Assembly (NCBI RefSeq): GCF_003002925.1
Contig: NZ_PVTK01000015.1
Coordinates: forward strand, 1-36,809
From: Vreelandella songnenensis
GTDB taxonomy: Bacteria; Pseudomonadota; Gammaproteobacteria; Pseudomonadales; Halomonadaceae
Length of the DNA: 36,809 nt
Direction of reading: 5' to 3'
Shown here: one piece after another, positions 7,445 to 16,481 of the stretch
How positions within the stretch are numbered: position 1 is the first letter of the stretch
How the letters are laid out: the number at the start of each line of letters is the position of its first letter
Position numbers and translations under genes: made by a program
Notes under the pieces: generated by a model
What the model was told of the DNA's origin: nothing
Seen by the model: only the letters and a program-made list of their open reading frames with translations
Database searches by the model: none

Positions 7445-8917
7445 TTAAATCGACGTCTCTTCGGCCCTCGAGTCACTCTCCTTCCAACCGCCTCCCAGCG
7501 CCTTGAACAGCGTGGCATAGGCGGTCAGTCGCTCGCTTTGCACTTCGGCGCGGTCAAGCTTGGCAGACAGCAGCGAGCGCTCGGCGTCCAGGCGCTCGAG
7601 CATGCTGGTCTGGCCCTGGTCGTACATGAGTACCGCCAGATCCCGCGCACGGGAGACCGCCGCAAGCTGCGCGTCCACGGCGTCCACGCGCTGGTCGGTC
7701 AGCTCGAAGCTGGTCAGCGCATCGCGTGCCTCGTTGAAGGCGGTGAGCACGGTCAGCCGGTACTGGGCATCGGCCTGCTCTACCCGGGACTGCGCAATCT
7801 CCACGTTGGCGCGGGTGCGGCCGAAATCCAGAAGCGGGCCGACGATGGACGCGCCAAGCCCCCAGGCGCGGGCGTTGTCGGTGAACAGATCACTCGAATC
7901 CGCAGCGACGCTTGCAAGCGAGGCATTGAGATTGATAGAAGGCAGCCGAGCAGCTTCGGCCACGCCCACCTGGGCATTGGCGGCGATCAGGGTGGCTTCG
8001 GCTGCGCGGATATCCGGGCGGCGCTGTAGAAGCTCCGAGGGCAGAAGATGCGGCAACCGCCGAGGTTCGGCAATCTCCGCCAGGTGCGTGTCACCGTAGT
8101 CGAGCTCACTCATCAGCTCGCGCGGAGTAAGCCCCACCAGAATGGCCAGCGCTCCTTTCAAGGCGTCTACCTGCTGCGTTACCTGGGGAAGCTCGGTGCG
8201 CACGCCCCGCCACTCCGCTTCGGCCTGGCGAAAGGCAAGCTCATTGATATCGCCAAGGTCATAGCGCAGCTTTTGCAGACGGTAGGTCTCCTCGTAGGTG
8301 GCTTCGGTCTCTTCGAGAATCTCGCGCTGATACTGAGCGCTCTTCAAATCGAAGTAGGTCGTCACCACATCAGCGATCACGCCGATCTCGGCGGCGTCGC
8401 GGGCGAACACGCTTTCGCTGAACATGGCCAGCGCCGCTTCGCGCTGGCGGGCAAGCCGCCCCCACAAGTCAAATTCGTACTCGAGACTTCCCGCCAGGGA
8501 GAACTGGTTGTTGGTCGAGGTGATCAGGTCCTGCACCGGCTCGATGTCGATGGGAATGGACGCGCCGGGGGTGCGCTCACGGGTGGCCTCGGCCTGGTAA
8601 CCCACGCTTGGAAACAGCTCAGCGTCGGCAAAGCCAAGCTGAGCACGCGCCTCCTGTATGCGCGCCAGCTGCACGGCAAGCTCCAGGCTGTCCTGGGTGG
8701 CACGCTCCACAAGCTTGGTAAGCGCCGGATCGTTGAACTGGCGCCACCAGCGGCGCCACTCACCGCGCTCGGCCTGGTCAAGTTCAATATGCTCAGGCCA
8801 GGCGTCGGGCAATTCGAGTGCCGGGGCCTGGTAGTCCGGCCCCACCGCGCAGCCACTTATCAGCAGCACCGCCAGGGCAATGCCCGTCAAGCGGTGCTTC
8901 GTGCATCCCTTCTTCAT
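7445..8917 (-). CDS. RND efflux outer-membrane lipoprotein (NodT/OprM family)
   Basis: This 490-residue protein is the TolC-like exit duct of a tripartite RND pump. A lipoprotein signal peptide ends in LLISGC with Cys23 as the lipidated residue, followed by the family signature AVGPDYQAP. Two repeated alpha-helical OEP halves follow, with LVERATQDSLELAVQLARIQEARAQ in the first and LLQRRPDIRAAEATLIAANAQVGVAEAARLPSI in the second, both typical of OprM/NodT. AAGGAGA precedes the ATG at 8917. It is transcribed away from the adaptor and permease genes across a 202-bp shared control region, so it most likely pairs with that pump. Confidence 0.94.
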   Translation of the reverse strand: MKKGCTKHRLTGIALAVLLISGCAVGPDYQAPALELPDAWPEHIELDQAERGEWRRWWRQFNDPALTKLVERATQDSLELAVQLARIQEARAQLGFADAELFPSVGYQAEATRERTPGASIPIDIEPVQDLITSTNNQFSLAGSLEYEFDLWGRLARQREAALAMFSESVFARDAAEIGVIADVVTTYFDLKSAQYQREILEETEATYEETYRLQKLRYDLGDINELAFRQAEAEWRGVRTELPQVTQQVDALKGALAILVGLTPRELMSELDYGDTHLAEIAEPRRLPHLLPSELLQRRPDIRAAEATLIAANAQVGVAEAARLPSINLNASLASVAADSSDLFTDNARAWGLGASIVGPLLDFGRTRANVEIAQSRVEQADAQYRLTVLTAFNEARDALTSFELTDQRVDAVDAQLAAVSRARDLAVLMYDQGQTSMLERLDAERSLLSAKLDRAEVQSERLTAYATLFKALGGGWKESDSRAEETSI

Positions 8918-8989
8918 CCATTCTCCTTGCGTTTCGACCTTGCTTTATAATCTTACTTTTTAAAGGCTTAGCGGCGCTGTCTGATCACG

Positions 8990-8999
8990 TTGACGTCAA
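8990..8999. promoter_or_regulatory. TTGACGTCAA palindrome in the efflux divergent promoter region
   Basis: A perfect 10-bp palindrome lies 73 bp upstream of the outer-membrane lipoprotein gene. It contains a TTGACG that could serve as a -35 element on either strand. No convincing -10 is found at 16-18 bp for the minus gene, so its role is uncertain. Confidence 0.3.
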
Positions 9000-9041
9000 A
9001 GCTCGATACCAGAAAAACTCAAACGACTGTTCGCCTTTTTT

Positions 9042-9067
9042 CAGCCACCTACTATAGTAGGTGGCTG
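9042..9067. promoter_or_regulatory. Perfect 26-bp palindrome, likely operator of the efflux genes
   Basis: CAGCCACCTACTA is followed immediately by its exact reverse complement TAGTAGGTGGCTG, with no spacer. It lies between the divergent efflux genes, 53 bp upstream of the adaptor start. A T6 tract lies on the 5' side of the plus strand, so on neither strand does a T-run follow the hairpin, which argues against a terminator. The size and perfect symmetry suit a TetR- or MarR-like dimer, but no such regulator gene is adjacent. Confidence 0.65.
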
Positions 9068-9119
9068 GCGTAATACCACCACCATTGAACAATGTTAATC
9101 GCTTGCACGGAGGCAACGC

Positions 9120-10175
9120 ATGAAGCCGGTTTTTTTAGGGATCCTTTTACTCATTGCACCTTTGATATTGACCGGCTGTGGTGATGACGAAGAACAGCAG
9201 GAACGCCCCGCGCAGGTAGTCAAGCTTGTCGAGGCGAGCCAGCAGGAGGTTTATCCGGGTAGGCGCTTTGTCGGCCGGGTGGGTGCCCGAAGCACGGTGA
9301 ATTACGCCTTTCAGGTGGGCGGGCGGATCACCGAGTTCCCCGCGGTACAGGGAGCGGTCATACCCCAAGGCGAACTGATCGCCCAGCTCGACCAGACCGA
9401 TTACCTGCTGCAGGTGCGCGCCAGTGAAGCCGAGTACGAGCAGGCCCGACGCAACCTGAACCGCCAGCGCACCCTGCGCTCTCAGGGGGCGGCCTCCCAG
9501 GCGGCGCTCGACGCCGCCATCGCCGAGGCCGAGCGCGCCGAAACCCAGCTCGACAGCGCCCGCCAGGAGCTTGAGTACACCACGCTGAACGCGCCTTTCG
9601 ACGCGCTGATCGCCCGGCGCCTGGTCGAGAACTACACCACCGTTCCGCCCAATACCGAAATCGTGCGTATTCAGGATATCTCGGAGCTGCGCATTCGCTT
9701 CAACATTCCCCAGGCCATGATGCAGCACCTGGAAAACGGCCGCCAGTTCAAGGCCGAAGCCGAGATCGCCACACTTCCGGGCCAGCGCATTCCGCTCGAG
9801 TACCGTGAACACGTCACCGAGCCCGACGAAGTCGCCCAGACGTTCGAGGTCGAGTTTGCCCCGGCGAACGAGGGCATCATCGCCCTGCCCGGCACCACCG
9901 CCACGGTCTACATCGAGCCCGAAGCCCAGATTGAAAGCCCCTTGATCAGCCTGCCCAGCAGCGCCCTGGATAGCGATGAAGCCGGTGAATTCCGGGTGTG
10001 GGTGTTCGATGCCGAGGAAGGAGTGGTCAACCCCCAACGCGTCAGCGTCGGCGAGATGGTCGACGACCGGGTGATGATCACCGCAGGCCTTGAAGCGGGC
10101 AGCCGCGTGGTCGCCACCGGCGCGCACCTGCTGCGTGACGGCATGCGCGTCAAGCCGCTCGACGCGGCACTTTAA
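9120..10175 (+). CDS. RND efflux periplasmic adaptor lipoprotein (membrane fusion protein)
   Basis: This 351-residue adaptor links the inner-membrane RND permease to the outer-membrane duct. The signal peptide ends in LILTGC (Cys20), followed by an acidic stretch GDDEEQQE. A biotinyl-lipoyl-like half (VNYAFQVGGRITEF; GAVIPQGELIAQLD) brackets a coiled-coil hairpin at about 95-150, rich in QAR, AEAE and DSAR. The second lipoyl half (YTTLNAPFDALIARRLVENYTTV) and beta-barrel and membrane-proximal domains follow. CGGAGG precedes the ATG. The permease starts 9 bp downstream, so the two are cotranscribed. The substrate cannot be read from sequence. Confidence 0.94.
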   Translation: MKPVFLGILLLIAPLILTGCGDDEEQQERPAQVVKLVEASQQEVYPGRRFVGRVGARSTVNYAFQVGGRITEFPAVQGAVIPQGELIAQLDQTDYLLQVRASEAEYEQARRNLNRQRTLRSQGAASQAALDAAIAEAERAETQLDSARQELEYTTLNAPFDALIARRLVENYTTVPPNTEIVRIQDISELRIRFNIPQAMMQHLENGRQFKAEAEIATLPGQRIPLEYREHVTEPDEVAQTFEVEFAPANEGIIALPGTTATVYIEPEAQIESPLISLPSSALDSDEAGEFRVWVFDAEEGVVNPQRVSVGEMVDDRVMITAGLEAGSRVVATGAHLLRDGMRVKPLDAAL

Positions 10176-10184
10176 GGGGGCGTC

Positions 10185-13100
10185 ATGGATATTGCAAAGC
10201 GCTCCATCGAAAAGCCGATCAATACCTGGCTGATCGTGGTGATCTGCCTGCTGGGCGGCATCTGGGGGTTCAACACGGTCGGCAAGCTCGAAGACCCCTC
10301 CTTCACCATTCCTTACGCCATCATCAACACCCCCTACCCCGGCGCCACCGCCGAAGAGGTCGAGGAAGAGGTCACCGAACGCCTGGAGCGGGCGATTCAG
10401 GACATGCCCCAGATCGACGTGCTCGACTCGAAATCGCTGCCGGGCCGCTCTGAAATCCAGGTCGAGATTCAGGATACCTACGGCAGCGACGAGCTGCCCC
10501 AGATCTGGGACGAACTGCGCAACAAGGTGAACGACGCCCAGGCGGACCTGCCCCAGGGCGTGATTGGCTCTCAGGTGAACGACGACTTCGGCGAAGTGTA
10601 CGGGCTTTTCTATGCAGTCACTGCCGAAGGCTTCTCTACCCGCGAGATTCGCGATATCTCGACGTTTCTGCAGCGTGAACTTCTTGCCGTACCGGGGGTG
10701 GCCCGGGTGAGCACCGCCGGCGAGCGCGAGGAGAGTATCTATATCGATATCTCCAACGAGCGCCTGACCACGCTGGGCATTCCCATCGAGCAGGTGATCA
10801 ACACCATTCAGACCGAAAACGCCGTGGAGGACGCCGGTACGCTGAGAGCGGGCGACCGTCAGGTGCGCCTGGTGGTGCGCTCCAATATCGACAGCACCAC
10901 GCTTCTGGAGTCCATCCGCATCGGCCGCCCCGGCACCACCGAGCAGGTAGCACTTGCCGATATCGCCACCGTCTACCGTCAGCCGACGGACATCCCCGAG
11001 CACGTGGTGCACTACAACGGCAAGGCGGCCTTTACGCTGGGCATCGCCGGTATCGCCACTGAAAACATCATCGAGATCGGTGAGGCGGTCGAGGCGCGCA
11101 TGGAGGAGCTTCAGACCCGCATTCCGCTGGGCGTGGAGCTTAACCCGCTGTACGAACAGCACAACGTGGTCAACGATGCGATCAACGACTTTCTGATCAA
11201 CCTGGCCATGTCGGTGGCCATCGTGATCGGCGTGCTGTGTCTGGTCATGGGCTGGAAGGTCGGCATGGTAGTGGGCAGCACGCTGCTGCTGACCGTGCTG
11301 GGCACGCTGTTTGTCATGGGTATCTTCAATATCGAGATGGAGCGTATCTCGCTGGGTGCACTGATCATTGCCATGGGCATGCTGGTGGATAACTCCATCG
11401 TGGTGGCCGAAGGCATGGTGACCAATATTCGCGACGGCATGAAGGCCAAGAAAGCGGCCAGTGCCGCCGCCAAGCGCGCCCAGATGCCGCTGTTCGGCGC
11501 GACGCTGATCGGTATCATGGCCTTCGCCGGTATCGGTCTTTCCAACGACGTCACCGGGGAGTTCATGTTCTCCCTGTTCATCGTCATTCTGGTCTCCTTG
11601 ATGCTGAGCTGGCTGCTGGCGCTGACCGTCACGCCGCTGTTCGGCTACTACCTGCTGCGCAAGAAAGGCGAAGAGGACGAAGACGAGGAAAGCGAGGAAA
11701 GCAGCGAAGGCGACGACAGCCAAAAGGACGGTGGCAAAAAGGACGACAGCTACGGCGGTATCGTCTACCGCACCTACCGCACGCTGCTGCTGGGCGCACT
11801 CAAGGTGCGCATTCTCACCGTTTCGGCGCTGGTGGTGCTCACCGGGGTATGCATGTGGGCGTTCACGCTGGTGCCACAATCCTTCTTTCCGGATTCCAGC
11901 ACGCCACTTTTCTTCATCAATTACGAGCTGCCCCAGGGGACGGACATCCGCGCCACCATCCGCGATGTCGAGGAGATCGAGGCCTACATTCTCGAGCACG
12001 ACGACGTGGTGTCGGTGGCAAGCTTCGTGGGCCGTGGGGCGACGCGCTTCATGCTCACCTACTCGCCGGAGCAGCCCAATAACGCCTACGCGCAGTTCAT
12101 CATTCGCACCAACGAACTCGACGCCATCGATGCGCTCGACCGCACTTTCTACAAGGAGCTCAACGAGCGCTACCCCAGCGCCCAGGTACGCACCCAGCGG
12201 CTGCAGTTCGGCCCCGGCGACGGCGCGGATATCGAAGCGCGCTTTCAGGGCCCCTCACCAGAGGTGCTGCGCGAGCTTGGCGACCAGGCCCGGCGGCTCA
12301 TGGTGGCCAACCCGCTGTTGATCGATGAGCGCATCGACTGGCGCCAGCAGGAGCTTGTCGTGGCGCCGATCATCAATGAGGAGCGGGCGCGTATCGCCGG
12401 CGTCACCCGGGAAGATATCGCCCAGACGCTCACGTTCGCCTCCTCCGGCGTTCGCGCAGGCACCTACCGCGAAGGCGAGCATCTGATTCCGATTACCGCC
12501 CGGGCGCCGCAGTCCGAGCGCGATGACGTGGCGCGGCTGAGCGACCGTCAGATCTACAGCGAGGCGCAGCAGCAGTTCGTGCCGATCACCCAGGTGGTCG
12601 ACGGTTTTGAAATACGTTCCGAGGAGGCGCTGATCGAGCGGCGCAACCGCGTTCGCACCCTGACCGTGGGCGCCGAGCCCGATAAAGGCTTCACCGCCGC
12701 CCAGGCGTTTGACGCGGTGCGCCCGGAAATCGAGGCGATCGACCTGCCGCCGGGCTATACGCTCGAGTGGGGTGGCGAACACGAGAACTCGGGGGATGCT
12801 CAGGAGTCCCTTGGCCAGCAGCTGCCGGTGAGTTTCCTGATCATGGTACTCACCTCGATTCTGCTGTTCGGCAAGCTCCGTCAGCCGCTGATCGTCTGGC
12901 TGGTGGTGCCCATGTCGGTGTGCGGGGTGGTCATCGGCTTGCTGATTACCGGCCTGCCCTTCTCGTTTACCGCGCTTCTGGGCATGCTGAGCCTTTCGGG
13001 CATGCTGATGAAAAACGCCATCGTTCTGGTGGACGAGATTGACGAACAGATACGCTCGGGCACCGCGCGCTTCACAGCACTGGTGGACGCCAGCATCAGC

Positions 13101-13298
13101 CGCCTGCGACCTGTGTTTCTGGCCGCGGGCACGACGATCCTTGGCATGATTCCGCTGTTGTGGGACGCCTTCTTCAACAGCATGGCGATCACCATCATGG
13201 GCGGGCTGCTGTTTGCCTCGATACTGACGCTGATCGCCGTGCCCACGTTCTACGCGCTGTTCTTCGGTATCAAGAACGACGAAGTAGACAACCGTTAG
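10185..13298 (+). CDS. RND efflux transporter permease (AcrB-like)
   Basis: This 1037-residue permease is a proton-driven inner-membrane exporter with the full RND layout: TM1 (TWLIVVICLLGGIWGF), a large periplasmic loop, TM2-6, a second periplasmic loop, then TM8-12. The TM4 motif is GMLVDNSIVVAEGM with a single acidic residue, Asp402, where AcrB has a DD pair. This is frequent in RND subgroups other than classical AcrB. Between TM6 and TM7 the cytosolic linker is enlarged and very acidic (about residues 495-525, rich in E, D, S and K). GGGGG lies 6 bases before the ATG. The C-terminus ends in a normal TM12 region. Drug, detergent or solvent substrates are all possible. Confidence 0.95.
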   Translation: MDIAKRSIEKPINTWLIVVICLLGGIWGFNTVGKLEDPSFTIPYAIINTPYPGATAEEVEEEVTERLERAIQDMPQIDVLDSKSLPGRSEIQVEIQDTYGSDELPQIWDELRNKVNDAQADLPQGVIGSQVNDDFGEVYGLFYAVTAEGFSTREIRDISTFLQRELLAVPGVARVSTAGEREESIYIDISNERLTTLGIPIEQVINTIQTENAVEDAGTLRAGDRQVRLVVRSNIDSTTLLESIRIGRPGTTEQVALADIATVYRQPTDIPEHVVHYNGKAAFTLGIAGIATENIIEIGEAVEARMEELQTRIPLGVELNPLYEQHNVVNDAINDFLINLAMSVAIVIGVLCLVMGWKVGMVVGSTLLLTVLGTLFVMGIFNIEMERISLGALIIAMGMLVDNSIVVAEGMVTNIRDGMKAKKAASAAAKRAQMPLFGATLIGIMAFAGIGLSNDVTGEFMFSLFIVILVSLMLSWLLALTVTPLFGYYLLRKKGEEDEDEESEESSEGDDSQKDGGKKDDSYGGIVYRTYRTLLLGALKVRILTVSALVVLTGVCMWAFTLVPQSFFPDSSTPLFFINYELPQGTDIRATIRDVEEIEAYILEHDDVVSVASFVGRGATRFMLTYSPEQPNNAYAQFIIRTNELDAIDALDRTFYKELNERYPSAQVRTQRLQFGPGDGADIEARFQGPSPEVLRELGDQARRLMVANPLLIDERIDWRQQELVVAPIINEERARIAGVTREDIAQTLTFASSGVRAGTYREGEHLIPITARAPQSERDDVARLSDRQIYSEAQQQFVPITQVVDGFEIRSEEALIERRNRVRTLTVGAEPDKGFTAAQAFDAVRPEIEAIDLPPGYTLEWGGEHENSGDAQESLGQQLPVSFLIMVLTSILLFGKLRQPLIVWLVVPMSVCGVVIGLLITGLPFSFTALLGMLSLSGMLMKNAIVLVDEIDEQIRSGTARFTALVDASISRLRPVFLAAGTTILGMIPLLWDAFFNSMAITIMGGLLFASILTLIAVPTFYALFFGIKNDEVDNR

Positions 13299-13382
13299 CC
13301 TAGCCTGCCCTTCCCAAGATGGCGCAGCCAGAAAGAGCGTCTACATGGGCTATACTAGGCTTCATTCAGAGGCCTAGGCCGG
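13299..13382. other. Efflux operon 3' region with inverted repeats; possible small RNA start
   Basis: The sequence between the permease stop and the terminator stem contains TATACT (13351-13356), an inverted repeat CTAGGC/GCCTAG (13355-13360 and 13372-13377) and the palindrome GGCCTAGGCC (13371-13380). A short transcript starting near 13363 and ending at the terminator would be about 60 nt. There is no matching -35 element, so this is only a possibility. Confidence 0.2.
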
Positions 13383-13422
13383 GCCGGTCACCCGCAGTAC
13401 CCTGCGGGTGACCGGCTTTTTT
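13383..13422 (+). terminator. Strong intrinsic terminator after the efflux operon
   Basis: A 15-bp perfect stem (GCCGGTCACCCGCAG with CTGCGGGTGACCGGC) closes a 4-base TACC loop and is followed directly by TTTTTT. It lies 84 bp after the permease stop and insulates edd from the efflux operon. Confidence 0.93.
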
Positions 13423-13476
13423 GGACACGGTTTTTACCAACCGCGTTTTTATAAACCTGCGCACTTATATGCATAG

Positions 13477-13491
13477 AGTAATAAAACTACG
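13477..13491. promoter_or_regulatory. Second HexR-like site upstream of edd
   Basis: AGTAATAAAACTACG matches the near-palindromic core GTARTNNNAYTAC of HexR sites, with mismatches only at the outermost bases. It lies 62 bp upstream of the stronger site at 13539. Confidence 0.4.
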
Positions 13492-13538
13492 CATCTTGCT
13501 ATTTCACGCTTTAAAACTCTTAATCTGGCGCATTAGTA

Positions 13539-13553
13539 TGTAAAATAACTACA
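13539..13553. promoter_or_regulatory. HexR-like operator before edd
   Basis: TGTAAAATAACTACA resembles the HexR consensus TGTAATNNNATTACA, with both outer TGTA/TACA halves intact. It lies 34 bp before the edd start and overlaps the -10-like TAAAAT (13541-13546). HexR is the KDPG-responsive repressor of Entner-Doudoroff genes in gammaproteobacteria; its gene is not in this window. A closely similar 15-mer sits before zwf. Confidence 0.6.
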
Positions 13554-13587
13554 CAAGCCGTGCCGTTTCACTCATGCCGAGGTTCCT

Positions 13588-15480
13588 ATGCCGAGTTCAT
13601 CACCTGCTACGTTACATACCACCGTTGCCCAGGTTACCCAACGTATCCGCGAGCGTTCCCGGCAGCGGCGCGCCCTTTACGAAGACCACATGGCCGAGCA
13701 GCACAGACAAGGGGTGCACCGCGGCGAGCTCTCCTGCGGCAACCTGGCCCACGGCTTTGCCGGCTGCGATGTGCCCACCGACAAGAACCGCCTCAAGCTG
13801 ACCAACAGCGCCAACCTGGGCATCGTGTCGTCCTACAACGACATGCTTTCCGCCCACCGGCCGTTTGAGGATTACCCTGCCGTCATCAAGGAAGCGGCGC
13901 GTGGCATGGGCTCCACCGCCCAGTTTGCCGGTGGCGTACCCGCCATGTGCGATGGCGTGACCCAGGGCCAGCCGGGGATGGAGCTGTCGCTCTTCTCCCG
14001 CGATGTGATTGCCATGGCAACGGCGGTCGCGCTTTCCCACAACATGTTCGACGCCACGCTGTATCTGGGTATCTGCGACAAGATCGTCCCCGGGCTTTTC
14101 ATCGGTGCGGCGCGCTTTGGCCACCTGCCCGCCATGTTCGTCCCCGGCGGGCCGATGACCACCGGCCTGCCCAACGATGAAAAGGCCCGCGTGCGCCAGC
14201 TTTTTGCTGAAGGCAAGGTGGGCCGCGATGAGCTTCTCGAAGCCGAATCCCAGTCCTACCATAGCCCCGGCACCTGCACCTTCTACGGCACCGCCAACTC
14301 CAACCAGCTGATGATGGAGATGATGGGCCTGCACCTGCCCGGCGCGTCGTTTGTGAACCCCGGCACGCCGTTGCGCGAAGCGTTGACCCGCTACGCCACC
14401 GAGCAGGCGATTCGCAACACCGAGCAGAGCGGCAACTACCGTCCGTTCTACAAGCAGATCGACGAGCGCGCCATCGTCAATGCCATGGTCGGCCTGCTGG
14501 CCTCCGGCGGCTCCACCAACCACACCCTGCACCTGGTCGCCATGGCGGCGGCAGCGGGTATCACCATCAATTGGGACGACTTCACCGAGCTTTCCGCGGT
14601 AGTGCCCAGCATGACGCGCATCTACCCCAACGGCCAGGCGGATGTGAATCACTTCCAGGCGGCGGGCGGCATGAGCCTGCTGATTCGCGAGCTGCTTGAC
14701 GCCGGGTTGATTCATGGCGATATCCCCACGGTGTTTGGTACCGACATGAGCGCCTACACTCAGGAGCCTTTCCTTGAAGATGGCAAGCTCACCTGGCGCG
14801 AAGGCCCCACCGAAAGCCTGGACCCTGACGTGCTGCGCCCGGTAGGCAACCCCTTCTCGCCCACCGGCGGGCTTACCGTGCTGGACGGCAACCTGGGACG
14901 TGGCGTGATCAAGATTTCCGCGGTCAAGCAGGCGCATCGCGTGGTGGAAGCGCCGGTGCAACTGTTTGATGACCAGAACCAGGTAAAAGCGGCGTTCGAA
15001 TCCGGCCAGCTGGACCGCGATGTGATCGTGGTGGTCCGCTTCCAGGGCCCCAAGGCCAACGGCATGCCGGAACTTCACAAGCTCACTCCGTTTCTAGGAG
15101 TGCTTCAGGATCGAGGCTTCAAGGTCGCCCTGGTGACCGACGGGCGTATGTCCGGCGCTTCCGGCAAGGTGCCGGCCGCTATTCACGTGACGCCCGAAGC
15201 GGTTGACCGAGGCCCGCTCGCCAAGCTGCAGGATGGCGATATCGTGCGCCTGGATGCCGAAACCGGCGAGCTCAACGTCCTGGTGGATGCGGCTACCCTG
15301 GCGGCCCGCCCGCTTGCCCAGGTCAATCTCGAACACAGTCACTTTGGCATGGGCCGCGAGCTGTTCGGCGGCTTTCGCCACCTGGCCACCCGGGCGGAAG
15401 AAGGCGCCGGGGTGTTTGGCGGTTTTGAAGCTGACGTGCTGGCCCGCGAACTCGAAAAGATCGAGCAGGAAGACCAATGA
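13588..15480 (+). CDS. edd: 6-phosphogluconate dehydratase (Entner-Doudoroff)
   Basis: Edd dehydrates 6-phosphogluconate to 2-keto-3-deoxy-6-phosphogluconate (KDPG), using an iron-sulfur cluster. The 630-residue product belongs to the IlvD/Edd family and is near the usual length with a slightly extended N-terminus. Visible motifs include [21 protein letters not shown], the [12 protein letters not shown] segment with a cluster cysteine, [27 protein letters not shown], and [23 protein letters not shown] near the end. GAGG lies 7 bases before the ATG at 13588. Its stop overlaps the glk start as ATGA, so the two are translationally coupled. HexR-like sites lie upstream. Confidence 0.97.
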   Translation: MPSSSPATLHTTVAQVTQRIRERSRQRRALYEDHMAEQHRQGVHRGELSCGNLAHGFAGCDVPTDKNRLKLTNSANLGIVSSYNDMLSAHRPFEDYPAVIKEAARGMGSTAQFAGGVPAMCDGVTQGQPGMELSLFSRDVIAMATAVALSHNMFDATLYLGICDKIVPGLFIGAARFGHLPAMFVPGGPMTTGLPNDEKARVRQLFAEGKVGRDELLEAESQSYHSPGTCTFYGTANSNQLMMEMMGLHLPGASFVNPGTPLREALTRYATEQAIRNTEQSGNYRPFYKQIDERAIVNAMVGLLASGGSTNHTLHLVAMAAAAGITINWDDFTELSAVVPSMTRIYPNGQADVNHFQAAGGMSLLIRELLDAGLIHGDIPTVFGTDMSAYTQEPFLEDGKLTWREGPTESLDPDVLRPVGNPFSPTGGLTVLDGNLGRGVIKISAVKQAHRVVEAPVQLFDDQNQVKAAFESGQLDRDVIVVVRFQGPKANGMPELHKLTPFLGVLQDRGFKVALVTDGRMSGASGKVPAAIHVTPEAVDRGPLAKLQDGDIVRLDAETGELNVLVDAATLAARPLAQVNLEHSHFGMGRELFGGFRHLATRAEEGAGVFGGFEADVLARELEKIEQEDQ

Positions 15481-16445
15481 GCCGACCGGCCCTGATTGGC
15501 GATATCGGCGGCACCAACGCTCGCTTTGCCCTGGTAACCCCAGGGCAGGCGGTGCCGCAGGATATTCTCAACCTGCCCTGCGCGGATTACCCAGGCGTGG
15601 TGGAAGCCGCCCAGGACTACCTGAACCGCGTGGGTGCCACCGGTAGCAGCGCCCCGGTCGAGGCCTGCCTGGCCTTTGCCTGCCCGGTGCATGCCGAACA
15701 GGTCAAGATGACCAACAATCATTGGCAGTTCCTGAAAAGCGAGGTGCAGCAAGCGCTTGGCCTTTCGCTGTTCAAGGTGATCAACGACTTTACCGCCCAG
15801 GCGCTGGGCATTCCCCACGTCCCCGCGCAGAACCTGGTCGAAGTCAAACCCGGCAACGCGCAGGCCCACACCCTGCGCCTGGTGATTGGCCCGGGAACGG
15901 GCCTTGGCGTGGCGGGTGTTTTCCCTGGCCAGCGCGCCTGGATACCGCTGCCTACCGAAGGCGGACACGTCACGTTTGCCCCCACCGATGAGCTTGAACG
16001 CAAGCTGTCTGCCGAGCTTGAGGCGCGCTACACCCGGGTAAGCGTTGAACGCATGCTGTGCGGCCAGGGAATCGTGGATATTCATGCGGCCCTGTGTGCG
16101 TTCGAAAGCGTCGCGCCCAAACTGGAAACCGCCGCGGCGATCACCCAGGCCGCTCAGGAGGGCGACGCGCTTGCCCGCCAGACGCTGCAACGATTCTTGA
16201 AGATTCTGGGCGACGTATGTGGCGACACGACGTTGACCATGGGCGCTCGCGGTGGCGTATACCTGTGCGGCGGGATCGTCCCTCGCCTGCTGGACTGGCT
16301 GCCGGAAAGTGCGCTTTGTAGCGCGTTTACCAACAAGGGCCGCATGTACGCCTATAATGCCGATATTCCCATCTGGGTGGTCACCCACCCCTGGACAGGG
16401 CTGTTAGGAGCCGCTGAAGCGCTGCATAATGAGGAAGTGTTCTAG
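15477..16445 (+). CDS. glk: Glucokinase
   Basis: Glk phosphorylates glucose with ATP and so feeds the oxidative Entner-Doudoroff route. The 322-residue product has the ATP-binding start [15 protein letters not shown], the sugar-binding [42 protein letters not shown] and [11 protein letters not shown], all diagnostic of the bacterial Glk family (distinct from ROK kinases). It overlaps edd by 4 bp, and the sugar kinase gene follows after 36 bp with no terminator, implying an edd-glk-kinase operon. Confidence 0.96.
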   Translation: MSRPALIGDIGGTNARFALVTPGQAVPQDILNLPCADYPGVVEAAQDYLNRVGATGSSAPVEACLAFACPVHAEQVKMTNNHWQFLKSEVQQALGLSLFKVINDFTAQALGIPHVPAQNLVEVKPGNAQAHTLRLVIGPGTGLGVAGVFPGQRAWIPLPTEGGHVTFAPTDELERKLSAELEARYTRVSVERMLCGQGIVDIHAALCAFESVAPKLETAAAITQAAQEGDALARQTLQRFLKILGDVCGDTTLTMGARGGVYLCGGIVPRLLDWLPESALCSAFTNKGRMYAYNADIPIWVVTHPWTGLLGAAEALHNEEVF

Positions 16446-16481
16446 ACTTTAATCTTTCATTACAACAGCAAGGAATGCGCC

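Noticed and set aside
9042..9067. The 26-bp palindrome as an intrinsic terminator
   Set aside because: The T6 tract is on the wrong side: on the plus strand it precedes the hairpin, and on the minus strand the hairpin is followed by A residues.
9147..11999. 950-codon open frame on the minus strand opposite the efflux adaptor and permease
   Set aside because: It spans two clearly real plus-strand genes. Its translation is low-complexity (H, D, G, R, Q-rich) without family motifs, as expected from the antisense frame of GC-rich coding DNA.
13612..15078. 488-codon minus-strand frame opposite edd
   Set aside because: Antisense shadow of edd with no motifs or ribosome site. The similar frames opposite glk (15339-16388) and kdpA (35345-36445) were dropped for the same reason.
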